In this document: in pieces, positions 15,180 through 23,441 of the stretch
Layout of the letters: each line of letters begins with the position of its first letter
Numbering within the stretch: position 1 is the first letter of the stretch
Assembly: GCA_011389755.1 (NCBI GenBank)
Contig: JAABTR010000042.1
Span: 1 to 27,813 of the forward strand
Direction: 5' to 3'
DNA: 27,813 nucleotides
Origin: Deltaproteobacteria bacterium
GTDB taxonomy: Bacteria; Myxococcota_A; Polyangia; JAAYKL01
The notes under the pieces: generated by a model
The model's database searches: none
Seen by the model: the letters and a program-made list of their open reading frames with translations, nothing else
Told to the model about the DNA's origin: nothing
Made by a program: the position numbers and the translations under genes

Positions 15180-15961
15180 ACGCGGCTTTTGCGCACACCG
15201 ATCGCGCGTATGTGCTCACCCGGGTCGACTACGCCGAGGCCGATCGGATCGTGACCTTCTTGTGCGACCGACTTGGGAAAATATCGGTTCGCGCCAGGGG
15301 CGCTCGAAAAAGTCACAAGCGTTTCGGCGGGGCGCTCGAGCTGTTCTCCCTGGTGGAGATATCCGTCCAAAAAGGTCGCGCCGGGCGCCTCGAGCTCACA
15401 GAAGCCCGTCTGATGGAAGACCACCGGGCCATAGGCGCCGATCTGACGCGCTTTCACAGCGCCTGCTTTGTTTTGTCCCTCACCAAAACCTTGGCTGGCG
15501 ACGAAGCGGCGGCCGCCGCCTTGTTCCGCCTCCTCGATGAAGCGCTTCGAGCCCTGTGCCGGGCTTCGGGTTCTTCGTGCACGACCGTCGAACTCGGCTT
15601 CGCAGCCTCGGCGCTCGAGGTTTTGGGAACGGGGATCATCTCCGATCGATGCGCCGTTTGCGCCAGCCGCCTGCCTCCCAACCGAAGAGCCTTCTTCGAA
15701 CCCGGCAGGGGCGGCGTCGTCTGCCGCGCCTGCGGAGGCGGTTCTATGATCTTGACCGCGTCGACCCTCGAGGTGCTGCGCCGATTGAGCAGCGCCTCTT
15801 TGGAGGAGCTCGCGTGTGCCTTTGTGGATGAAGACGCCGTCTCCCAGCTCGAGAGCGCCGTAAAGAGTTTCATAGAATACCACGTGGACCACGGCTCCCG
15901 CCGAGCCGGGCACCCCGCGCAAATCCGATCGAACATTGCCCGCGCGAGGCGCGACGTGTAA
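15176..15961 (+). CDS. recO: DNA repair protein RecO
   Basis: RecO works with RecF and RecR to load RecA onto SSB-coated single-stranded DNA. The 261-residue product begins with the GTG at 15176, which shares bases with the mgtE stop (GTGA), the expected start because the OB-fold starts right after it: AYVLTRVDYAEADRIVTFLC, then GKISVRARGARKSHKRFGGALELF. The C-terminal half carries a zinc-binding-like pair CAVC and CRACGGG. Length is normal. Position behind mgtE implies translational coupling; no functional link is known. Confidence 0.92.
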   Translation: MNAAFAHTDRAYVLTRVDYAEADRIVTFLCDRLGKISVRARGARKSHKRFGGALELFSLVEISVQKGRAGRLELTEARLMEDHRAIGADLTRFHSACFVLSLTKTLAGDEAAAAALFRLLDEALRALCRASGSSCTTVELGFAASALEVLGTGIISDRCAVCASRLPPNRRAFFEPGRGGVVCRACGGGSMILTASTLEVLRRLSSASLEELACAFVDEDAVSQLESAVKSFIEYHVDHGSRRAGHPAQIRSNIARARRDV

Positions 15962-15984
15962 AATTATTGAAATCTCACCACAAC

Positions 15985-16013
15985 TTGACAGTGTATACGC
16001 GCTCTACTATACT
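15985..16013 (+). promoter_or_regulatory. Near-consensus sigma-70-type promoter
   Basis: TTGACA (15985-15990, perfect), 17-base spacer, TATACT (16008-16013). It is among the strongest-looking promoters in the window. The start would be near 16020, leaving an A/T-rich leader of about 93 bases before the HEAT lipoprotein gene. Confidence 0.78.
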
Positions 16014-16112
16014 CCCAATGATTTTCATTACATTCGTAACAACTTGTTTTTAAAAGAACTTTTTCGACAACAGCAACGGCGCGCAAACAGCGCAGAAAGA
16101 CGAGGTTTGTCG

Positions 16113-17948
16113 ATGAAACGTTTGCCGATACTGTTGGTCCTCGCGGCTCTCGTGGTGTCCAGCACGTTGATGGGATGCCGGGACGAAAACGACCCGGCAT
16201 ACTGGCTCGATCAGATGCATGATCGTCCATGGCGCGAAAAGTCTCTCAAGACCCTCAACGAGATCTTCAACAAGAGGATGCAAGAAAACAACAACGACTT
16301 GCAGCACCCAAAAGTTAAAGAGCTCGTGGACCTGATGGTCCCCAAACTGGTCGAAGGCTACAAAGCGTTCGATAGGGACAAATTCAATCGTCTTGAAATC
16401 CTCAAGTTGCTCGCCCAGATGAAAGACGAGCGCGCCGTCGAGGTCTTCTTGCAGGGGCTCACCTTAGGGGACACTGCCGACGCGATGACGTTTCAGGTCT
16501 CTGCAAACGCCGTGCGCAGGCAGAAGGTAGAAGCCGCCCTCCCGAAGCTGCTCGAGGCTCACGAGAAAGCCCAAGAGTCGCGGAAAAAAAGAGGAGGCGC
16601 GCCGTTTACCAACTCGGAAAACGAGATCGAGCAGGCGTTCATCTCGGCGGCCTCTGCCATCATCGCGGCGAACCCGGACAACCCGCAAAAAGGCAAAGTC
16701 GTCGAGGCGCTCAAGACCCTAGCGGAGACCCCGGACACCCTGCAGGAGCTGCGTCTCAACATGAAGGCGCTCAAGGGGCTCGGAAAGATCGGTGACCGCT
16801 CCGCGATTCCAACCCTCATCAAGGGCATCGCCATGAAGGGGAAGCGCCAGCCCATCGGCCTGGGGACCATCGCCTTCGCCGCGCTCCAGCAGATTCACGA
16901 TCGCGACGCGGTGGTGGATGCCATCATCGCGTTCGGCAAAAAAGAAGATAAGAGCTTCCTCATGTACTACCAGGAAGAGATAGAGTCGGATCCGCTGCTG
17001 CAAAACCCCAACTGGTACAAGCAGCAGGCCGTGGACTTCCTGGGCGAGCTCGCCTACCCCTCGGAAAAGGCTCTGTCCTTTCTAAATGAAGAGTTCAATC
17101 ACCAACAACCCGACAAGGACGATGAGCGCGCGGCCCAGTTGCAGCTCAAGGTCAATTTCGAACCCGAAGGGTGGGCTGTTATGCGGCGCAATTGGGCCGC
17201 GGTTTCCCTGGCCCAGCTCGGCCACAAGCCGCTGCTCGAAACCGTCAAGACCCGCCTCGATACAAGCAAAAAGGGACTCCAGATTCGCCCTGAAGAGGCC
17301 GTAGGTTACGTCCGTGCCCTGGGTCTGCTTCAGTATCCGAAGGAATCCTGCGGCGTCCTCAAAGAGGTCGCGAAGGTCGCCGATGACAGCCTCAGAGACA
17401 AGACCTTCTACAACGCTTCCTTGATGTGCGGCGAAGAATTCCTGCCGGTCATGGAAAAAGAGCTCAAAAAGATCAACTGCGATAAGATCATCGAAGAGCG
17501 TTTCCCCGATGGCGCGAGCGAAGAAGAAGAGAATCAAGCCCGCAACGAATGCGGCATCATGAAGAAGCGCATCCAGGGTTACATGGATCGCATCGCATTC
17601 GGTTTAAAATGTAAAGACGACTTCGACTGCTACGCCCAAACGGTCGCCAAGCACAACGACCCGAACGTCGAGCGAGCCATCTACGCCGTTTATCGAATGG
17701 GCCGGGATAACCCCGCGATGAGGGACAAGACCGTGGCGGTCCTGACCGAAAACCTGGGCAACACATCCAAGGTCGCGTTGCAGGCCTCCATTTTCGCTCT
17801 CGACCAGATGACCCCCAAAGGCAGCGACGCACTCATCGCCGAGATCCAGCGCGTCTATAACAACTTCGCGCGTCAGTCCACGTACAAAGACAGGGCCCGG
17901 ATGCTCGAAGCCTTCATCGGACACGTCCGCAACCGCGGACGCTCCTGA
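16113..17948 (+). CDS. HEAT-repeat-like lipoprotein, function unknown
   Basis: The 611-residue protein starts at 16113, with GAGG about 8 bases upstream and a lipoprotein signal ending in lipobox LMGC (C22). The mature part is made of helical pairs reminiscent of HEAT repeats, for example RLEILKLLAQMKDERAVEVF, MKALKGLGKIGDRSAIPTLI and EEAVGYVRALGLLQYPKE. It begins with a conserved-looking YWLDQMHDRPWREKSLKTL block. HEAT arrays are protein-binding scaffolds; the compartment is probably periplasmic face of a membrane. It has its own strong promoter and a terminator directly after the stop, so it is a single-gene unit. Confidence 0.82.
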   Translation: MKRLPILLVLAALVVSSTLMGCRDENDPAYWLDQMHDRPWREKSLKTLNEIFNKRMQENNNDLQHPKVKELVDLMVPKLVEGYKAFDRDKFNRLEILKLLAQMKDERAVEVFLQGLTLGDTADAMTFQVSANAVRRQKVEAALPKLLEAHEKAQESRKKRGGAPFTNSENEIEQAFISAASAIIAANPDNPQKGKVVEALKTLAETPDTLQELRLNMKALKGLGKIGDRSAIPTLIKGIAMKGKRQPIGLGTIAFAALQQIHDRDAVVDAIIAFGKKEDKSFLMYYQEEIESDPLLQNPNWYKQQAVDFLGELAYPSEKALSFLNEEFNHQQPDKDDERAAQLQLKVNFEPEGWAVMRRNWAAVSLAQLGHKPLLETVKTRLDTSKKGLQIRPEEAVGYVRALGLLQYPKESCGVLKEVAKVADDSLRDKTFYNASLMCGEEFLPVMEKELKKINCDKIIEERFPDGASEEEENQARNECGIMKKRIQGYMDRIAFGLKCKDDFDCYAQTVAKHNDPNVERAIYAVYRMGRDNPAMRDKTVAVLTENLGNTSKVALQASIFALDQMTPKGSDALIAEIQRVYNNFARQSTYKDRARMLEAFIGHVRNRGRS

Positions 17949-17980
17949 ACGACGCGGCCGCGTCGTCCTTTCTCATTTTT
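17949..17980 (+). terminator. Palindromic hairpin terminator after the HEAT lipoprotein gene
   Basis: ACGACGCGGCCGCGTCGT (17949-17966) is a perfect 18-base palindrome that folds as a 7-bp stem with a GGCC loop. It starts at the base after the stop codon and is followed by a T-rich tract (CCTTTCTCATTTTT). Confidence 0.68.
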
Positions 17981-18002
17981 CCAATCAATTCCTAAGCTTT
18001 TA

Positions 18003-20033
18003 TCAGCGATTGCCTTCGTCGACACGGCGCAGACCTTCGAGAAGCAGCATCTCGGCTGTCACCTCTATTTCTCGCACTTGCGCGCGAACACTGGGGTTGA
18101 GCGAGAAAGACCCGTCGGTCAATTTGAGCAGCTCGAAGAACGCCTCTTCTCCGGTCTTCTCGCCCTCTTTGGCCGCGTAGATATCTCCCTTTACGAAATA
18201 TATCTCCCCGCTGGCGTCGCCGCTCTTGAGCCTGAGCAGGCCGGACTTGCGCCCGTGGGCAATGATCTGAACCAGGTCGGGCAGAGACATCTCCTTGAGA
18301 GAACCCGAGACGCCCCCGGCGGCAGCATCGCCGGGCTCGCTGGCCCTTTCATCTGACCTGGCCGCCAAATATCCTTGTATCTTGGCTACGAAGATATCGA
18401 TGCGCGAAGGCTTTATGATGTAGTCCTTGGCCCCGAGCTCGAAACCTCGCTCCACGTCTTGGGCGTCGGCTCGCGAGGTGTAGTAGACGAGGGGGACTCC
18501 CGCTTGACCGACCTGGGAGAGCCGGCCTTTTAGCTCGAAGCCGTCGAACGGCTCGAGCTCCACCTCTGCGATGATCAGATCGAAGGGCCCCTCGCTGAGC
18601 ATCTCCAAAGCGCGATCCGCGCGCCTCGCGGTGCGGGTCTTGAACCCCCGGCTCGTCAACTGGAGGTCCAAAACGGCGCATTGCTCTGGGTCGCTGTCCA
18701 CCACGAGGACCTTCTTAGCGCCGGTCAATATTTTCTGTTTAAGGGCGTTACCGGCCACCACTCCTCTAAAAAGCTCGACGAGGTGGGGGTCGAAGACGAC
18801 CTCCTTTGCCTTGTCGATAATGGCAAGCGCCTCTTCGATACCCAAAACCTGTCTGTAGGGATTTCTTGAGTTCTCTGTCAGGTCCGCATACACGTCGGCC
18901 AATGCCAGAACGCGCGCGCCCAGAGGGATGTCTTTCCCCCGAAGACCGAGGGGAAAGCCCGAGCCGTCAAAACGCTCATACATGTGGCGAACGGCTTGGA
19001 CGGTGGCCTCCGGAAGGGTGAGCGATTCGAACAGCCTCAAAGGAGTGTCGTATTTCTTCTCCGCCGATGACCGGTGCCCCTCCCACTCCGCGACGTTGAG
19101 CGCCGTCAGGTGGTAGGGACCGCCCTTGCCTATGTCGTGCAAGAGCGCGGACAAGACAACGCTGAACGTTTCACTTTCGGCCAGCCCGATCCGGCGGCAC
19201 ATCTTGTGCACGAGCTGTGAGGTCTGCACCGAATGCCCCGTGAGCTCACCGCGATCGCTCTCGAGCAACGAGAGCATGACCCTCAAGATGCCCACGGTCA
19301 TTCCGTGAGTCGCTTCCATGGGGGAGGCCGCCCTTTTCGGCAGTGTCCGGGCGGCGCTCTCCTCCATCTCGCGCGGCGTGATCATGCGCTCGGAGGGGCT
19401 GCGCTCCTTGGTCAGCGACGTGACGATCTGATCTTCATCGAGCAGCTGCCGCTCGTAGACGTCCATCATCTGCTGGTACTCTGCGATACCCGCCTTATCA
19501 ACGTTGGCGAACGCGTGGATGTCGCCTTTGTAGAACTTTGAGATGGCGGCCCGAATTGCCGCAGGCCGGGCCACAAAGAGCCGCACATGGCGCACTCCTG
19601 TCGTCTGCCGCGCGATCTGCTCGAGAGTGAGGTCAGAGGGGTCGCGGCAAACGAGGGACAAGGCGTTTTGGGCGGGGTCGAAGAGAATCGGGAAGAGCGT
19701 GTACTTTGTCGCGATCTTGGCCGGGAGCTTGTCCAGCACCCCCCGGGGGATGTCGGCCCTTCTCAGTTTTTCCGTAGAGACAAACCGCGTTCGATAGAGC
19801 TTGGCCAGCCCCTTGAGAAGCGCCTCCTCGCCGACAGCTCGCGACTCGATGAGCGCTTCTTCGATATCGCCTCCCCGCTCCTTCATGCATTGCAAAGCGG
19901 CGCGGCTTCCCCTCTCGTCGATCACCTTGGCCTCGAACAAGCGCCTTACGGTTTGCTTTGCGTCCTGACCCATTCTCGCGATTCTTTCTTCAACCTCCGG
20001 AGCGCTCAAGCAGGCCCCGACCCCAGCGGACAC
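18003..20033 (-). CDS. GspE_N/HD-GYP/receiver/DUF4388 fusion signalling protein
   Basis: The 676-residue soluble protein has four parts. Residues about 25-170 resemble the GspE/MshE N-terminal domain, which in some proteins binds cyclic-di-GMP. Residues about 243-430 are HD-GYP-like: HDIGK (299-303), then HMYERFDGSGFP (350-361) where active enzymes read HHERxDGxGYP, and ARVLALADVYADL. Residues 440-556 are a receiver domain with DSD at 446-448 and K541, but the phosphate acceptor Asp is Glu490. Residues about 576-672 are a DUF4388/PatA-like domain. The altered metal-site and acceptor residues suggest a sensor or scaffold, not an active phosphodiesterase. The start is uncertain: GTG at 20033 with no good binding site, or ATG at 19973. 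Confidence 0.85.
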   Translation of the reverse strand: MSAGVGACLSAPEVEERIARMGQDAKQTVRRLFEAKVIDERGSRAALQCMKERGGDIEEALIESRAVGEEALLKGLAKLYRTRFVSTEKLRRADIPRGVLDKLPAKIATKYTLFPILFDPAQNALSLVCRDPSDLTLEQIARQTTGVRHVRLFVARPAAIRAAISKFYKGDIHAFANVDKAGIAEYQQMMDVYERQLLDEDQIVTSLTKERSPSERMITPREMEESAARTLPKRAASPMEATHGMTVGILRVMLSLLESDRGELTGHSVQTSQLVHKMCRRIGLAESETFSVVLSALLHDIGKGGPYHLTALNVAEWEGHRSSAEKKYDTPLRLFESLTLPEATVQAVRHMYERFDGSGFPLGLRGKDIPLGARVLALADVYADLTENSRNPYRQVLGIEEALAIIDKAKEVVFDPHLVELFRGVVAGNALKQKILTGAKKVLVVDSDPEQCAVLDLQLTSRGFKTRTARRADRALEMLSEGPFDLIIAEVELEPFDGFELKGRLSQVGQAGVPLVYYTSRADAQDVERGFELGAKDYIIKPSRIDIFVAKIQGYLAARSDERASEPGDAAAGGVSGSLKEMSLPDLVQIIAHGRKSGLLRLKSGDASGEIYFVKGDIYAAKEGEKTGEEAFFELLKLTDGSFSLNPSVRAQVREIEVTAEMLLLEGLRRVDEGNR

Positions 20034-20071
20034 CGCCGTTCGTGAAGTGACACGCGGCGGCCGATTTTAAA

Positions 20072-20099
20072 AGTGTAGAACCAACTGGAGGGAATTCAA
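20072..20099 (-). promoter_or_regulatory. Putative promoter of the HD-GYP fusion gene
   Basis: Minus strand TTGAAT (20099-20094), 16-base spacer, TACACT (20077-20072). The start near 20065 leaves about 32 bases to the GTG at 20033. Confidence 0.5.
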
Positions 20100-20147
20100 C
20101 TTCGGTTTTATCGCCTTTTGGCCGACCAAAATTTCTTTTACGCGCGC

Positions 20148-20921
20148 CTAGGAGCGTTGCAGAAATTTCTGAGCCGCATCCATCGACGCGTTCGCCGAAT
20201 CGATGACGAGCTCCATGAGCTCGTCTCCGCTGTGACGAAGCGACTCGTAATACCGCTGCCGCTCAGTACCGTGGATGACCGCAGGGAGGTAACCGGCCCG
20301 AATCAGCATCATGTTCATGACGGTCCTGCCGACCTTGCCGGACCCTTTGGCGTAGGGGAAAATCTTCATGAAGCGCAAGTGGAAACGCGCCGCTCGCGTG
20401 ACCGGGTGCAGCTCCACTTCCTCCTCGATGTCGTTGAGCCAGGCGACGAGCTTGCGCAGCCCGCCGGATATCTTGGCCGGCTCCGCTATCTCGTGGAAGT
20501 ACGTCCTGTGCAACGGAATGTCCTTGCGGTACCTGCCCGCCCCGCCATCTTCCACTTCCTCGACGAAGAACCGGTGGATCTCTTTGAAGCTGTCCACAGC
20601 GAATTCAAAATCGGGGTCCGCCGCGAGCTTCCTCGCGTGGTCCAGTCCGCGTCTATGGGACCTCAAAGAGGCGTACATCTGCAGGTGAGCCGCGTCGGCG
20701 ACGTTCCGGACATCGAACGCTGCGTCCAGCTCCTGAGGGGTGACAACCTCTCCCTCGAGAGCACAATCATGATAGATCGTCGACAAATCGAGCTGACGCC
20801 AAAACGCCGTCACCATAGACTGACGGCTCCTATCCATCAGTCTCCTGATGACCTTTGAAGCCTCGTCCAGCTTGAGTAACGCCTCATTCGTGGCGCCAAA
20901 AAACATCGTTGCACCAAACAT
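20148..20921 (-). CDS. Fic-fold protein with degenerate catalytic motif
   Basis: Fic enzymes transfer AMP or related groups to hydroxyl side chains using an HPFx(D/E)GNGRxxR motif. This 257-residue protein keeps Fic context: LEGEVVTPQEL near the N-terminus (like the inhibitory-helix region), a flap-like GRYRKDIPLHRTYFHEIAEP, a helix LRKLVAWLND, then HPVTRAARFHLRFMKI and MNMMLIRAGYLPAVI. The motif itself is FPYAKGSGKVGR (188-199): His is Phe188, the acidic residue Lys192, Asn is Ser194 and Arg is Lys196. Catalysis by the known mechanism is therefore unlikely. Start chosen at 20921, downstream of a promoter; the ATG at 20906 is an alternative. The gene is intact, so it looks maintained and not decayed. 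Confidence 0.8.
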   Translation of the reverse strand: MFGATMFFGATNEALLKLDEASKVIRRLMDRSRQSMVTAFWRQLDLSTIYHDCALEGEVVTPQELDAAFDVRNVADAAHLQMYASLRSHRRGLDHARKLAADPDFEFAVDSFKEIHRFFVEEVEDGGAGRYRKDIPLHRTYFHEIAEPAKISGGLRKLVAWLNDIEEEVELHPVTRAARFHLRFMKIFPYAKGSGKVGRTVMNMMLIRAGYLPAVIHGTERQRYYESLRHSGDELMELVIDSANASMDAAQKFLQRS

Positions 20922-20956
20922 AATCGAGTTGACCCGCTTATCTTCGAATTTCGTCC

Positions 20957-20985
20957 ATTGTATGAAACCAGAATCAACCAGGCAA
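20957..20985 (-). promoter_or_regulatory. Putative promoter of the Fic-like gene
   Basis: Minus strand TTGCCT (20985-20980), 17-base spacer, TACAAT (20962-20957). The start near 20950 leaves about 29 bases to the ATG at 20921. Confidence 0.52.
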
Positions 20986-21009
20986 CAAAAAAGCGTGTTA
21001 ATACCACAA

Positions 21010-21021
21010 TATCGGCCGATA
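21010..21021. repeat. 12-base palindrome in a divergent promoter region
   Basis: TATCGGCCGATA is perfectly palindromic and lies between the Fic-like promoter and the mrfA promoter, 24 bases upstream of the Fic-like -35. It could be an operator, but a single copy of this length can occur by chance. Confidence 0.3.
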
Positions 21022-21085
21022 CTCCGTCCTTTTTGCCGCTCCGGTAAGATGCTGCGGTCCCCGCCTCCCCAGCGGACCTCCCGAG

Positions 21086-21113
21086 TTGACAGGCCTGCCG
21101 CCAAAGATAACAT
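21086..21113 (+). promoter_or_regulatory. Putative promoter of the mrfAB operon
   Basis: TTGACA (21086-21091, perfect), 16-base spacer, TAACAT (21108-21113). The -10 ends 6 bases before the mrfA ATG, so the mRNA would start at or next to the start codon. No LexA-like box was recognised. Confidence 0.5.
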
Positions 21114-21119
21114 CTGGCC

Positions 21120-23441
21120 ATGAGCGTCTCTTTCCGGTCGACCCAAGCGAAATTGTCCCAGGTGTTGGGCAATTGGGCGCTCCACGGGCACAGGGGTACC
21201 ATCGTAGCCCGACGCTGTTATGCGCAACAAGAGTCGTCCCTGGTGCAGTGGCCCGCGACAGTGCCCCAGCGCATCGTCAGCGCCCTGAAACGAGACGGGA
21301 TAGAGCGCCCCTACAGCCATCAAGCGGCCTGCTGGCGCAGCCTGGAGGACGGCAACGCCGTGGTCGCGACGCCGACAGCCTCGGGCAAATCTCTGTGCTA
21401 CAACGTCCCCGTCGCTTCTCGGCTCGCCGAGAACCCCGGCTCCAGAGCGCTGTATCTCTTTCCGACCAAGGCCCTCGCCCGGGATCAGGAAAGCACCGTG
21501 CGCGGCATCTTGTCGAACGCGGATATCCACGGGCAGGTGTTCGTCTTCGACGGCGACACCCCCTCGGGGCAGAGGCGCAAGATCCGCGCCGAGGCGTCGG
21601 TGGTCATCACCAACCCCGACATGCTCCACGCCGGCATCCTGCCCCACCACACGTCGTGGGGCGGCTTTTTCTCCGGGCTCGACCTGGTGGTCGTGGACGA
21701 ACTGCACACGTACAGGGGAGTCTTCGGCGCGCACGTGGCCAACGTCCTGCGCAGACTCACCCGGATCGCCCGCTTTTATGGTTCCCGGCCACGCTTCGTC
21801 TGTTGCTCGGCCACAATATCGAACCCCCGTGAGCTGGCCGAGACGGTCGTGGGGCAGCCCTTTGAGCTCATTTCACAAAGCGGCGCTCCGAGAGGCGAGC
21901 GCAGCTGTCTCATCTACAACCCAGCGCTCGTGGACCCCGAACGAGGCCTGCGCCGCTCGAGTCTGAAAGAAGCCGCCCGGCTCACCAGGGACCTGGTCGG
22001 CGCCGGGCTTACGGTGCTCACCTTTTGCCAGAGCCGGCACGGGGTCGAGCTGGTGCTGCGCTACCTGCGCGAGCGCATCGAGCAAAGCGGGGGGCAACCA
22101 CAAAGAATCCGCGGCTACAGGGGAGGATATCTCCCAACGCTCCGCAGGGAGATCGAAGGGGCTCTGCACGCAGGCGAAGTCGACGCCGTCGTGGCCACCA
22201 ACGCCCTGGAGCTCGGTATCGATGTCGGCGGCCTCGACGCGGTGGTGCTGGCCGGATATCCGGGGACCATCGCGAGCTTCCATCAAAGGGCCGGACGGGC
22301 CGGGAGGCGCCTTAGACCCTCTTTGGCGGTCTTGGTGGCCAACTCCAGCCCCATCGACCAGTTTCTGTGCCAAAATGCCCAGTTTCTCTTCGACTCCTCG
22401 CCCGAACGCGCCCTCGTGGAACCAAACAACCTCGAGATATTGCTGTCTCACCTGCGCTGCGCCACGTTCGAGTTGCCGCTTTCGGCCAATGAACGCTACG
22501 GCGATTTAACGATAGAGGACACCGATCAGATCGCACGACACCTCATGGAGCGGGGCGACTGCCATCAAAAGCAGGGCAGAACCTACTACATCGGCGAGGG
22601 CTACCCGGCCTCTGAGGTCAGCTTGCGCAGCGTGGGCCTCGACAAATTCGTGGTGGTCGACGTCCAGACGGGCGAGCCGCTGTCGGAGGTCGACCCCCGC
22701 GTGGCGCGACACGAGCTCTACCCGAGGGCCATCTACCAGCACGAGGCCGAGGTGTACCTCGTCGAGTCCCTCGACCTGGAAAACCGCGTCGCTCGGGTCC
22801 GGACCACCGAGCCCACGCACTACACCCGGGTCATCGCCCGAAGCGAAGTGGAGATCGTCGAGACCGTCTGCTCCCGTGATCAGCGCGGCTGCGTCGTCGA
22901 GACCGGAGACGTCACGGTGACCGAATCGATTACCGGCTTTAAAAAGATCCGCTTTCGCACCCACGAAAACCTCGGCCATGGGGAGGTCGAGATGCCACGT
23001 GAGACCATGGAAACCGAGGCCACCTGGTGCACCGTCAAGCCGCGGCTCCTCGAGACCCTCGAAGAGACCTCGACCGAGAGTCTGCTCCGAGCCCTCGACG
23101 GGCTCGCCGCGGCCATGCACCACGTGGCTGCTTTGCATTTGATGTGCGATCCTCGAGACCTCTCGTCTCTCGTTCGCAATGACTCCTCGGAAAAGGGTCG
23201 CATCGAGCCGTCGATCTTCTTCTGGGACGCCTACCCCGGCGGAGTGGGATTGGCCTCTCGCCTTTACGAAGACTTTTTCGTCATTTTGGCGGGCACGCAG
23301 CGTCTTGTGGCCGATTGCGCTTGCCAGAGCGGGTGTCCTTCCTGTATCGGTCCGGTCTTTGCGGACACGACGCGGCATGTCAAAGATCTCGTAATGAGCC
23401 TGGCCCGTGGATTGCGCGGCCCTCACACGGTGGCCCCCTGA
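21120..23441 (+). CDS. mrfA: MrfA-like DEAD-box DNA helicase with C-terminal Cys cluster
   Basis: MrfA (YprA) of Bacillus is a superfamily 2 helicase that acts with the exonuclease MrfB to repair mitomycin C damage outside the UvrABC pathway. The 773-residue protein has the Q-like YSHQAACW, Walker A TASGKSLCYN, FPTKALARDQ, Walker B VVDELHTYRG, SATI, TNALELGIDVGGLDAVV and motif VI HQRAGRAGR. The C-terminal DUF1998-type region ends in the four-cysteine motif CACQSGCPSC (CxCx3CxxC). Length matches the family. The start at 21120 has no Shine-Dalgarno and fits a leaderless mRNA. Its stop overlaps the mrfB start (TGATG). Confidence 0.88.
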   Translation: MSVSFRSTQAKLSQVLGNWALHGHRGTIVARRCYAQQESSLVQWPATVPQRIVSALKRDGIERPYSHQAACWRSLEDGNAVVATPTASGKSLCYNVPVASRLAENPGSRALYLFPTKALARDQESTVRGILSNADIHGQVFVFDGDTPSGQRRKIRAEASVVITNPDMLHAGILPHHTSWGGFFSGLDLVVVDELHTYRGVFGAHVANVLRRLTRIARFYGSRPRFVCCSATISNPRELAETVVGQPFELISQSGAPRGERSCLIYNPALVDPERGLRRSSLKEAARLTRDLVGAGLTVLTFCQSRHGVELVLRYLRERIEQSGGQPQRIRGYRGGYLPTLRREIEGALHAGEVDAVVATNALELGIDVGGLDAVVLAGYPGTIASFHQRAGRAGRRLRPSLAVLVANSSPIDQFLCQNAQFLFDSSPERALVEPNNLEILLSHLRCATFELPLSANERYGDLTIEDTDQIARHLMERGDCHQKQGRTYYIGEGYPASEVSLRSVGLDKFVVVDVQTGEPLSEVDPRVARHELYPRAIYQHEAEVYLVESLDLENRVARVRTTEPTHYTRVIARSEVEIVETVCSRDQRGCVVETGDVTVTESITGFKKIRFRTHENLGHGEVEMPRETMETEATWCTVKPRLLETLEETSTESLLRALDGLAAAMHHVAALHLMCDPRDLSSLVRNDSSEKGRIEPSIFFWDAYPGGVGLASRLYEDFFVILAGTQRLVADCACQSGCPSCIGPVFADTTRHVKDLVMSLARGLRGPHTVAP

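Noticed and set aside
22506..23426. Minus-strand 306-residue frame over mrfA
   Set aside because: Helicase C-terminal motifs on the plus strand are clear; the antisense product shows no domain.
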